Shown here: positions 37,695 through 47,600 of the stretch, in pieces | Numbering within the stretch: position 1 is the first letter of the stretch | How the letters are laid out: the number at the start of each line of letters is the position of its first letter | NCBI GenBank assembly: GCA_022842725.1 | Contig: JALHOZ010000014.1 | Location: 37,987 to 101,986, forward strand | DNA length: 64,000 nt | Direction: 5' to 3' | Source of the DNA: Saprospiraceae bacterium | GTDB taxonomy: Bacteria; Bacteroidota; Bacteroidia; Chitinophagales; Saprospiraceae | The notes under the pieces: model-generated | The model's database searches: none | The model's input: only the letters and a program-made list of their open reading frames with translations | Told to the model about the DNA's origin: nothing | Position numbers and translations under genes: made by a program

Positions 37695-38978
37695 ATGCAG
37701 GCCTATGCGCAGGTATTGTTGTATGCGATTCCCTTTTTTGTACTGCTGATTGCCGCAGAACATGTTATTTCTGTTTTCAAAGGGGTAAAAATCAACCGTT
37801 GGTTTGATGTAATATCCAGTCTCAGCAGTGGGATTTCCAATATTGTAAAAGACATCCTTGGGTTGAGCATTGTCATCATCAGTTATGGATATATGGTTGA
37901 TCATTGGGCTATTACGCGGATCGAACAAAGCTGGTTGGTGTACGTACTTGCCTTTTTAGGGATAGATTTTGCCGGCTACTGGACCCACCGTTTTTCTCAC
38001 GAAATCAATCTTTTCTGGAATCGTCACATCATCCACCACAGCAGCGAAGAGTTTAACCTTTCCTGTGCATTGAGACAATCGGTTTCTGAAATATTTGCCC
38101 TTTTTACCATTTTGTATTTGCCTTTAGCTTTGTTGGGTGTTCCGCAAGTGGTCATTGCAACCATCGCACCGCTTCATCTATTTGCTCAGTTCTGGTATCA
38201 TACCCGACTGATCAACAAAATGGGCTGGCTGGAACATATCATCGTCACGCCTTCACATCACAGGGTACACCATGCTATCAATCCGGAATATATGGACAAA
38301 AACTACGGTCAGATTTTTATATTTTGGGACAAATGGTTTGGTACTTTTCAGGAAGAAAAAAAAGAAATACCACCGGTTTATGGTGTCACAAGAGCTGTAA
38401 AAACCTGGAATCCCTGGCTGATCAACTTCAAACATCTCTGGCTTCTGGTACTCGATTTTTTCAGAACCAAATCATGGTATGACAAAATCAGAATATGGTT
38501 TATGCCGACCGGATGGCGACCCGAAGATGTCAAAGACAAATATCCGGTGACCTACACAAAAGATATTTATCACAGGACAAAATATGAAACCGAAGCATCT
38601 TTGTTTTTTAAAAGCTGGTCCGGTTTTCAACTGATCATGACATTGGTTTTTACCTTGTATTTTTTTATGATCATCGGCGATCTTTCTAATACCGATATAT
38701 TTCTGTACGGATTTTTTATATTCATTCAGATTTTTTCTTACACCTCTCTGATGGACGGCAGTTGGCTCGGACCCGGCGCTGAATCCCTAAAAATAATGTA
38801 TATTGTTTCTGTTTTATACCCTAAAGGATTTGATTGGTTTGGAATCACTTCTTATCACTATGCTCTTAATATTTTTATCCTGTTGTATTTCGGTGTTTCA
38901 TTTCTGATGAGCCTTTATTTTTATTTTTACGATAAACCCTCGATTATATCAGAACAAAATCATACCGCAAACGCATGA
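37695..38978 (+). CDS. Sterol desaturase / fatty acid hydroxylase family protein
   Basis: 427 residues, with several membrane helices. The di-iron His clusters are complete: HRFSH (near 98), HIIHH (near 111) and HHRVHH (near 189), in the spacing of the fatty acid hydroxylase family (PF04116). The extended C-terminal half with four more helices resembles alkylglycerol monooxygenase-like members. It probably oxidises a membrane lipid, using O2 and two iron atoms, at the inner membrane; the substrate is unknown. ATG at 37695 starts 4 bp after the esterase stop. The stop overlaps the following lipoprotein start by 4 bp. Confidence 0.9.
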   Translation: MQAYAQVLLYAIPFFVLLIAAEHVISVFKGVKINRWFDVISSLSSGISNIVKDILGLSIVIISYGYMVDHWAITRIEQSWLVYVLAFLGIDFAGYWTHRFSHEINLFWNRHIIHHSSEEFNLSCALRQSVSEIFALFTILYLPLALLGVPQVVIATIAPLHLFAQFWYHTRLINKMGWLEHIIVTPSHHRVHHAINPEYMDKNYGQIFIFWDKWFGTFQEEKKEIPPVYGVTRAVKTWNPWLINFKHLWLLVLDFFRTKSWYDKIRIWFMPTGWRPEDVKDKYPVTYTKDIYHRTKYETEASLFFKSWSGFQLIMTLVFTLYFFMIIGDLSNTDIFLYGFFIFIQIFSYTSLMDGSWLGPGAESLKIMYIVSVLYPKGFDWFGITSYHYALNIFILLYFGVSFLMSLYFYFYDKPSIISEQNHTANA

Positions 38979-39340
38979 AAAAAATAACATTTTTACTTTT
39001 TGTAATCCTTCTTTTTTTTCAATGCAAACCAAAAAAAAACTTACCCGTCACAACAGAACCTCCCCTGTTTGAATCGGGAATTGGCGGAGAATTTATGTAT
39101 TTTGCTGATGCGCCTGTTTTCAGGTTGTGCAACGAACAAAAAATATATCCCGTAGCCATTGAAAAAGCGTATATCGGGGTTGAAAAAATGTATCTTCAAA
39201 AAGTAGAAGGAGGCACCTGGATCTATGTGGTCGTTCAAGGGGATTTTGAAGAAAAAATAAATGAAGAAGGCCAAAAAACAAAAATGTTTGTTATTAAAAA
39301 ACTATGGACGATGGATAAAAATAAGGGATGTAATCATTGA
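38975..39340 (+). CDS. Small hypothetical lipoprotein, 121 aa
   Basis: A short basic signal, hydrophobic LLFVILLFF and Cys at residue 17 (FFQCKPKKN) make a lipoprotein likely. The rest has a region with FRLCNEQKIYPV and beta-rich GTWIYVVVQGDFEEK, ending KGCNH. The layout is NlpE- or META-like, but I would not assign a family. Overlap by ATGA with the desaturase gene implies joint expression, yet a functional link is only inference. It is the last plus-strand gene before the accessory island. Confidence 0.7.
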   Translation: MKKITFLLFVILLFFQCKPKKNLPVTTEPPLFESGIGGEFMYFADAPVFRLCNEQKIYPVAIEKAYIGVEKMYLQKVEGGTWIYVVVQGDFEEKINEEGQKTKMFVIKKLWTMDKNKGCNH

Positions 39341-39494
39341 TTTAACTGTATATTACTGTCATTTATTTTTATATTAAAATATTTCTCCATCTAAATTATT
39401 TAAAAGACGGGAAATAATTTTAATGTCTGTAAAATGCTTAGACCCTTTAAAATCGCTACCAAATAAAGAACATTTATGATTTACATGATTCCAT

Positions 39495-39638
39495 TTATTT
39501 AAAACAATCTGATTCCCGGTTCGGAAGGCAAGGTGAATACACTCCGTTGTTATTTTGAACCGGAAACTGACAGCCCATTTTATCAGCAAAAACATGAGCA
39601 TCTTCATCACACCGTATCAGACAGGCAGTACCTTCCAT
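39495..39638 (-). pseudogene. Decayed third copy of the CHU_C-like protein tail
   Basis: The minus strand encodes about 47 residues starting MEGTACLIRCDEDAHVFADK, followed by MGCQFPVQ and ending SDCFK before TAA at 39495-39497. This aligns clearly with the C-terminal tails of the two intact upstream paralogs (EGTACSIVCDDESPIFKDK-GCFFPYQ ... CFE and EGNACSVLCDEQSSIFASK-GCFFPVQ ... CFK). Only the tail is present, and nothing of the N-terminal CHU_C part is recognised. It lies just after the stop of the gene at 39652, so it is a remnant of a tandem duplication. The surrounding gap 39341-39651 otherwise shows nothing recognisable. Confidence 0.75.
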
Positions 39639-39651
39639 ATATGAACAATCC

Positions 39652-40248
39652 TTATTCAAAACATGTTAACTCACCGGTAGGAAGTGAGTTATTTCCTTTA
39701 AAGTCTGAACTTACCTGATATGGAAAAAAACACCCCGCTTTGTCTTTAAATATGGGTGATTCATCATCGCAGACAATACTACAAGCAGTTCCTTCTATCG
39801 TAACATAAGTGGCATTTTTAACAATTACATTCATACGATAAAAAAATAAACCTCGGTGTATGGAATCTTGAAATCGATAATCTCTTCCATTGAAAGCATA
39901 ATTAGTTAAGTCTTTTGGGTCAAAAACTTCACGAACAAAGATACTGCGCATAGTGTTGGGGTCATCACGGTCAAAGATGGTAAAATTGATGATGTTTACT
40001 GAATCAGATTCTTTGATATCATATATTGGATACCAAAAATCATTAACTCCATCTCCATTTGGTGTAAATGCATTCGGAATATAAAAATTTACTCCATTAA
40101 TTGAATAATTGGATGCCGTGTCTGCACCACAACAGGGTTCATATGCTTCTGAAGTAATTACGGGTGGACTATCTGTATTATTACATCCTACATTGAACAT
40201 AATGAAGATAAATAAGCTGTAGAGCATTGGATTTTTAAATGTATTCAT
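39652..40248 (-). CDS. Standalone CHU_C-like lipoprotein with Cys-rich tail (copy 2)
   Basis: 198 residues. A lipoprotein signal is likely, with Cys after FIMFNVG. After YEPCCGAD comes the gliding-motility domain start FYIPNAFTPNGDGVNDFW, then INFTIFDRDDPN and NGRDYR and LFFYRMNVIVKN, the strand order of a CHU_C (TIGR04131-type) domain in which the usual NRWG is replaced. A 45-residue tail with four Cys (TACSIVCDDE, GCFFPY, LTCFE) follows. In normal proteins CHU_C is a C-terminal T9SS signal; here it makes up the whole protein and is not terminal. Function unknown. It is a tandem paralog of the gene at 40257, with 8 bp between. Confidence 0.75.
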   Translation of the reverse strand: MNTFKNPMLYSLFIFIMFNVGCNNTDSPPVITSEAYEPCCGADTASNYSINGVNFYIPNAFTPNGDGVNDFWYPIYDIKESDSVNIINFTIFDRDDPNTMRSIFVREVFDPKDLTNYAFNGRDYRFQDSIHRGLFFYRMNVIVKNATYVTIEGTACSIVCDDESPIFKDKAGCFFPYQVSSDFKGNNSLPTGELTCFE

Positions 40249-40256
40249 GTTGAGTA

Positions 40257-40820
40257 TTATTTGAAACAGTTGACTTCTAAATTATTGAGCTCCGTGTTAG
40301 CTTGGTTATTTAAACCGACTTGCACTGGAAAAAAACAGCCCAATTTACTTGCAAAGATACTTGATTGTTCGTCACATAGTACGCTACAAGCATTACCTTC
40401 GATAGTAAAATATTGATTGTTTACAATGATATTCATACGATAGAAAAAAGAACCTTGGTGCATTTTCGTTCTATGCCTATAATCCCGCCCATCAAATCCG
40501 TAATTAGGTATGTCTTTTTGGTCAAAAACTTCACGAACAAATATACAACGCATACTATCGGGATTGTCATTGTCAAAAATGGTAAAATTAATTACATGTA
40601 TCGTATCAGCAGGTTCCATGGTATAAATTGGATAAAAGTAATCATTGATACTATCTGCATTGGGTGTAAATACATTTGGAATAAAAAAATTTACACCATT
40701 CAAGGTATGATTTACCACACTATTCATTGGGCAACAGGGCTCGTATGTGTTTACATTTTGAGCAAAACTATATTTATGCACTATGAGAATTAGGATTACA
40801 ATTAAGAATATCTTTTTCAT
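40257..40820 (-). CDS. Standalone CHU_C-like secreted protein with Cys-rich tail (copy 1)
   Basis: 187 residues. The signal peptide is of the Sec type (LILIVHKYSFAQN). The mature part begins YEPCCPMN and continues FFIPNVFTPNADSINDYF, INFTIFDNDNPD, DGRDYRH and SFFYRMNIIVNN, then the Cys tail (NACSVLCDEQ, GCFFPV, VNCFK). It aligns along its entire length with the gene at 39652, differing in the signal type: this one looks soluble, the other lipidated. It lies 5 bp after the YD/T9SS gene stop, so expression with the RHS locus is likely. No function can be assigned. Confidence 0.75.
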   Translation of the reverse strand: MKKIFLIVILILIVHKYSFAQNVNTYEPCCPMNSVVNHTLNGVNFFIPNVFTPNADSINDYFYPIYTMEPADTIHVINFTIFDNDNPDSMRCIFVREVFDQKDIPNYGFDGRDYRHRTKMHQGSFFYRMNIIVNNQYFTIEGNACSVLCDEQSSIFASKLGCFFPVQVGLNNQANTELNNLEVNCFK

Positions 40821-40825
40821 TACAT

Positions 40826-41299
40826 TTACATTTTTATGATTTGACTTGTGTAGAGATGTCTGCCTACATCATCGAAAACTGTTAAAAAATATGATCCCGG
40901 GATCAGGTCAGAAATATCAATTATATTTCGATTCGACAATATGGCTTTTCTCTTTACCAAAGTGCCATCAGGGTCGTATATCATATAATTCATACCTTTA
41001 AGTGCCAGAGTAGATACGTCCAGATTGATCAATCCATAAGTAGGATTGGGATATAAATGATATATATTTACATCATTTTCTACCGTCTGACTTGCAGTCT
41101 GCCCATCCAAACCATTCGTATCAAATTGCCCCATCAATGGTACTTGATCAGCAATAACTCCCCGGGCCGGTTTACCACAGCCACCGATGTAAGTTCGGCT
41201 GGTACGATTTCCAGATGCATCGTAGCCATATTGGATGTAGCATTGAGAATATGACCATTGACTGGTCAAAATTGTTATAAAAAATAGGAATTGTTTCAT
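40826..41299 (-). CDS. Small secreted YD-repeat fragment with T9SS type A sorting domain
   Basis: 157 residues. Signal peptide (ending QWSYSQ), then a single YD/RHS-like repeat piece YGYDASGNRTSRTY, a linker with GGCGKPARG, and a T9SS type A sorting domain (YHLYPNPTYGLINLDVS, GSYFLTVFDDVGRHLYTSQI). It is thus exported via T9SS to the surface. The YD piece resembles the repeats in the neighbouring RHS toxin, which itself lacks a T9SS domain. Either it is a reduced family member in its own right or a trimmed RHS gene tail; many short proteins of this design occur in Bacteroidota. It is 58 bp downstream of the putative immunity gene. Confidence 0.75.
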   Translation of the reverse strand: MKQFLFFITILTSQWSYSQCYIQYGYDASGNRTSRTYIGGCGKPARGVIADQVPLMGQFDTNGLDGQTASQTVENDVNIYHLYPNPTYGLINLDVSTLALKGMNYMIYDPDGTLVKRKAILSNRNIIDISDLIPGSYFLTVFDDVGRHLYTSQIIKM

Positions 41300-41357
41300 A
41301 AATTAATTGTGTTTGTAATTTATTTAAATACTTTAGATAATATTTGAATATACATTT

Positions 41358-41693
41358 TCAAAAAATATTATTTTCTGATATTAATATAAGAAAAATAATC
41401 AATCCAAAAAATAGCATACTATAAAAAGCTCCTTTTTTGTTAATGTGATTTTTAAAAAAGAAGAAGCACAACGATATTAATACGAATAATAAATATAAAA
41501 GAGTAAACCGCACAATAAGAAAAATACAATTAGAAAGCTGATCAAAGTCAACATGCCCTGTTCCACTTTGGTTACAATTAGTGGAATATTGCAAAATATT
41601 AAAGAATATTATGTAAACAATAATGGTATTTAATATAACAAAAGAAAAAGAAAAAATTGCTGATTGTTGTAACTTTCCTTTTATTCTATTCAT
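41358..41693 (-). CDS. Three-helix membrane protein, putative immunity protein of the RHS toxin
   Basis: About 111 residues from the ATG at 41693 (MNRIKGKLQQ). ATGs at 41723 and 41717 would overlap the toxin 3' end and are also possible. Three long hydrophobic segments are visible: SFVILNTIIVYIIFFNILQY, IVRFTLLYLLFVLISLCFFF and SMLFFGLIIFLILI. I recognise no family. A small protein directly at the 3' end of an RHS polymorphic toxin is normally its immunity protein, which gives this call; it is inference from position. A membrane immunity protein would fit a toxin that acts at or from the membrane. Very AT-rich. Confidence 0.6.
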   Translation of the reverse strand: MNRIKGKLQQSAIFSFSFVILNTIIVYIIFFNILQYSTNCNQSGTGHVDFDQLSNCIFLIVRFTLLYLLFVLISLCFFFFKNHINKKGAFYSMLFFGLIIFLILISENNIF

Positions 41694-41698
41694 TAGAT

Positions 41699-44600
41699 CT
41701 ACAGTCCTATTTTCCATTCCCATTCTTTTACATTTTGTAACATTGCACTATTGCCATAAAGAAAAATAGTGTAGTGAATTTTATTATTATATTCAATACC
41801 AATTGCACCACCACTTAATTTCAAACCATTCTTTAAAAATTCTACATTAATGATACCATCATTAAAAACTGCATCTGAGGCAGCTTCAGCGGCCATCATT
41901 GATAAACCACTACTCCAATCAACTTTAATTGATGAGTTTGATATTTTTGTAAAACTATTTATTAAGTTTGCAGCTGATTTTGGAACAGCATATTTAGTAA
42001 CTAATTCTTTAGAAGTAATTTTATCTCCTATTTTAGCTGATTTTAAAACTTGTTTTATTCCATTCTCTAAATTTGCTTTTTGTTGCTTTATTGTTTTTGA
42101 TTCTAACCTATGTAAAGAATGATTCAAACTACTCGATATCAATCCATACAACATACCGTGCATAACATTACCTCCTGTCACAGCTGCACCGACTCCACCA
42201 CTGAGTGTACCACCGATGATGATAGAAGCATCACCACCACCGAGACCTGCCACACTGGAGCTTGTTAAGGAGCTTAAGGTGCCTGATGCAAAACCTTTCC
42301 AATAGCTGCCTCCTTGTACAGCAGAAAACATACCGGATGTAAAACCATGCATGACACCTTGTACTAATGCTACTTCCACTTTAGAAAGCCCCGCCGTAGC
42401 AAGGCCTTGTGCTACAGTACCTATACCCATACTTATACCACTAGTTACAATACCTATTACCGCAGTTTGAAACGCTCCATTAAAAAAATTACGATCATTT
42501 AACACATTATTAATACCATTCGCGGTAACACTGATTGCAACAGAAATAAGTATAGCTGTTATAGCTTCATTTCCATCAGGATCGATGTATGATAATGGGT
42601 TATTGTTAGCATAACTGTACCGGTTATAACCTTGCGTGCTATAAGGAAATGTAATCGCGTTGTCAGGACTAAGCATCCGCCCATTGATTGGGTCATACAA
42701 CCTGGCATTCATATTGATCAGGTTAAAACTTGGGTATTCTTCATGCCCGGTATAGCCTCGGTACAACCAATCTGGTACCGTCTGAACAGCATCGTACGTC
42801 CAGTCTGTTGTATTTCTTTTTCGTCCCCATGCGTCATAATTCTGTTGAGCAACATAAGCAGCACTTGCATCTGTAACAGCTACTATTGAACCCAAATGAT
42901 CTGTATGGACATAATAATTTGTTACTGTTGAGCCTACTTTTACTATGATACTGATTAGCCGTTCTCCATTTGTAACATAATGAATATCTCTGGTCGTGGA
43001 TCCTTTGATTTGTCTCTCATAATTGCCCAGATACCACCTCGTTTCTGTCGTAGTCGTACCTGATTTAAATGTAGATCTACGCCTTTCATAATCGTGACCA
43101 TATAGAAACTCAACTGATTGAATCGGTGAAAGGCTTTCAGTAATTGTTAGCGGTCTTTGATATGTGCTATATGTTATATTTTGTTGATCAATTGAGATAT
43201 CATTGACACTGTTGACCTTTGAAATAGCGTTAATTTTAGGTAATAAATACTCCATACCATTACTAGTGGCATATGTGGCATCTGGTTTAAATGTAATATT
43301 ACCGTTCGTAGAAAAATTATATGTATAAGATGTTCCTCCTGTGACTATTCCACTTGTCAATCTATTAAGATTATCAAAACCAAAAGTTTCTACTTTATTT
43401 TTTACAACATCATTTCTGGACTTGAGATTTCCTGTCTGGTACTCCCACACTTGATTTAGGTCTTGCCTTACTATTGTTCCAGTAATATTTCTGCTATAAA
43501 ATCTAGTTGGAAATGTTTGATTGTAAGTAATATCAGTTATTAAACCATTGCCAAAAGAATATTTTTTATAGTCATTGTAAGGACTCATCTCATTGGTAGT
43601 GAATATGGTGGTAGAGCCATTTAATATGGTCGTCAAAAAACCATTAGCATCATAATTATTGGTGACCACAATACCCGATGAGTAAGTAGTTGTCAGTTGG
43701 TCATTGTACTTATTGTAAGTATAAGAAGTTATAAATGAAACATTATCAATTTTACGAGTGGTCGATTCAAGTTTTCCATACACTGGATCGTAAACAAATG
43801 TTTCTTCATTATTTACTCCGAAACTTGTAATTTTATCCAGTTTATTGATCTTAACATTTGCAACGGTATTATATAAATAGGTTGTTGTTCCTTCAGCCGC
43901 AACCCTAGTTTTAATTTGACCAATTTGGTTATAAGTATATGTAACATTGCTTGAAGCTGGGTTGTTTTCTTTAAATAGTTCACCATAGCCATTGTATTCG
44001 TATGTTGTAGTACCAGCATTAATATCTATTAATTTGGACTGTCTTCCATATACATCATATTCATTTGTAGTGTAAGTAACAGCACCATTGAGTACGCTCT
44101 TTATTTGTCCATTACTATAATATGTATAAGAAAGGGTACCACCATTATCTGTGACGGAAATAGTTTTACCAGTTACGTCGCTGATAGCATGACTTACTTG
44201 GTTAACACCTGGTGAAGGAATCACGAGTGTCTTTGTTATTTTTGATTCCCCTCCGGTAAAAGTGTATCCATAATTGATGGTACGTAATGAATTAATGACA
44301 CTACTGAGACGATTATAATCATCATAATTATATGTAGTTAATAGTCCTGTTTCACTTAACGACGCTCGATATGGCCCGGTTTCAGTCGATTTGTTGCCAA
44401 GGATATCATAAGACATTTTGGTTGTTGTCCAATATCCGTTGAATCCCTCTGTCTCCTTAATAATTTCTCTACCAAGTTTATCATAATAAGTTTTGACATC
44501 AGGTCTTCCGGGATGGCTAAGCAATATATATGTAGACGCATTAGACAAACTCCATCCATAAGTCATCAATGTTGTATATTCTTCGGGAAGTCCCTTTTTA

Positions 44601-47600
44601 TAGATAGTGGAAATCAATCGTCCAAAATTATCGTAGTTATATTTAGTTTTTATACCATCAACACCAATAGACTCATCTGGTTTTGCCCATTTTTGGATAT
44701 AAGTTGTAGATGATGTTTGGCCTAAAGCATTGACAGATGATAAGATAAATCTTCCTTTAGGATCAAATGTATTAGTTGTACTTCTATCCAATTGTCCTGC
44801 AGTACTCAATGTTAGTTTATATTGGTTTCCTTTATCATTGTATTCATATGTATGCGTCAAGGCCTTAGGTAAAAGGTAAAAATCTATTTTTGACGTTATT
44901 TGGCCCTTATCATTATAATAGTGCTTAGTGGAAATTGTAAATGCGCTCTCTCCTGTTCTTGTGGATGTACTTGTTATAAGGTCCGGTAAATTTTTCCTAA
45001 AGCTGCCCTTCATGATATAAGTAGATTGAGTAGATACTTGTTCTACAAGTACATTTGGACTTCCTTTTTTATAAAACTTAATATTAGTATTTTCTACATT
45101 TCCATCAGTATCATAAGTAACATTATTGGTTTCTTTTAGTGTTCCTTCTATTATATTATCATCTATTACTTGTGGATTTTTATGCCAAATAATTCGTTCA
45201 AAACTACCAGTATTTAATTGCGTGTATGTGTTTGATATACTTTTCTTATTTATTCTCACTAGTTGTTTGCGATTGATAATACTATCAAGAGACATTATTG
45301 CACAATTTGTATTGAGATTATATTTATAATCTTGATACATATATTTGACAGTATTATATTCGGTAACTTGTTTGTACCCCAAAAATCCTCGACCCCCTCG
45401 ATGGATAATTGCATCTTTGTACTCATAATACGTAGGTGATAAACCTTCCTTTTGTAAACTTGTCACCAAATATATAGGTAATCTCAAAGAGTTGAATGGG
45501 TAAGCAGTAATTGAGCTTCTTACATAATGACTCCCCAATTGACTCATTCGTGTATAAGTAAAATTGGTTATATGATTTTCACCATTTTTTACTGCTTCAA
45601 GTAAATAATCTTTTCCTTCACTATTTAAATAATATACGTATGATGCCGAAGTAAGGTTAGGTCTATTGATAAAATCCGTGCGTCCATCTCCATTAAAATC
45701 GCCGACTATATTACTTACGCTTGTAAAAACTGTTGATGGGAATACACTAAATTTATAAGAAAAATTTAATGAATTACCATAACTCAGATATTGTGTAATA
45801 TAGCCTGAAGTAGAATTTGGAGGACTAGTTGAAAAATTTCGTGTTCTTAATATGTCTGATTTACTATCGCCATTGAAGTCGCCAACTATGATTTTGTCGC
45901 CAGCATAATTTTCATCTATTTGCGGTGCATTTTGATTAGTCCATGTAAAAAGAGATTCTTCCCAATTTTTACCTGTGGATATAGCAATATACCACGGAGT
46001 AGTATTACTGTTTAAAGTTCCACGTGTTAAAAGATCAGACTTGCGATCACCATTAAAGTCTCCTTGAAAAACTAAATGCCATTCTGTAGGAAATCCTGAT
46101 TCTTTAATTAAAGTATGGTTTGTCCCTGTTAATCTATATATGGCACTATTACTTCCCATTGTAATCATAATTTCGTCACGGCCATCACCATCAAAGTCTA
46201 TGGTACGATTTTTTTTATGCCAGTATTCGTTTGTTACTGCCCATGGTGGTGATAAAGTTAATAAAGAAAAAGAATTACTTGTCGATCCGATAGGTCCGCC
46301 ATACCATACAAAAGGTCTGGTATGCTTATTTCCAGGCAATGCCTCTAATTCCAGTGTTAGAAAAATATCTTTAACACCATCTCCATTAAAATCACCTATA
46401 CTAAAAAAATCGCGCTTCGCTATCCAATCTACATAATAATAATTAAAATTAGCTGTAATCACCTGCTCAATAAATGAAACTGCATTATTTGCAGGATTCA
46501 CTTGAGAATAGAATATGGTTATATTCCTAAAAGGAAATAAAAAATCGTTTGAAAATTGTGCAAAAACAACATCATCTATTCCGTCACCATTAAAATCACC
46601 GGTAAAATAATTATAAGCGTTATAACCACTTACACTTATACCTTTTTCAGGTAAAACTTTTACATACTGTAAGAAGAAATTTTCATTTGCACTTGTAGGA
46701 GCCTTGGTATAGACAGTAAACTTTGTTTGAAAATAATTACCATTTATTAGTGTACGTTCAGGTTGACAGATGTCAGAAAAGCCATCTCCATTGAAGTCTC
46801 CACTAATCATATCAGATGGATTTGTGCTACTAAATCCAAGCCATTTTTGAGTTGCTAAAGGTCCTGCTGCGCCATATTGAAAGATCGTCGAATTAAGTGC
46901 AACACCGTCAGAACCTTTCTCTATTACTTCATTTAGATATACATTAGTAGTGTTATTTGCATAATTAAATTCATAAGATTTAAAGGATTCTGAATCAGAA
47001 ATTAATGTTATTTTTGTTAAAACCGAATTTAGCTTAACATTTGTATCGAATTCATAAGTATTGATTTTAAATTTAGTGTCAATTGCTCGTTGTTTATATT
47101 CAAAAAGAATAGAATTGTATGGTAAAAGTGGCGTTGGTGTCACTAAATCATTTCCAGTATATTTAATTTCTTTGATTCTGATTTCATTATCAATTGTTTC
47201 GTAGATATAGTCAATGTAGTTACCATCTTTATATCTTACTTTGTTTAATCTCCAAAAAAGAACATCAGTATTTGTAGCGTTCATAAATCGAGAATCAACT
47301 GTGTTCCCATAGTAATATTCAACACCTTCTTTAGACTCAGCAACAAAATAAGTTGGACCCGAACCAGTAACGCCAAAAGATGTAATCTTTGAAAAATCTT
47401 CAAATTCTTTAGAATAAACAGTTCCATTGGCACCATAAACCCCAGTGGTAGAGATCATCCTAGTCCCATCTATTGCAAATCTATCTGTTGCGTCAAGTTG
47501 GGCTGAACTGACAACACCATCATGATATATTGATTTTGTAACTCTTGTGATCATTGATAAGCCACCTAAAGCCCATCCATGACCTAGAAGACCATCATTG

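Noticed and set aside
39374..39610. A 78-codon minus-strand frame in the gap after the CHU_C-like genes
   Set aside because: A different frame of the same strand carries the paralog tail (EGTAC...CFK), which explains the sequence; the longer frame has no recognisable content.
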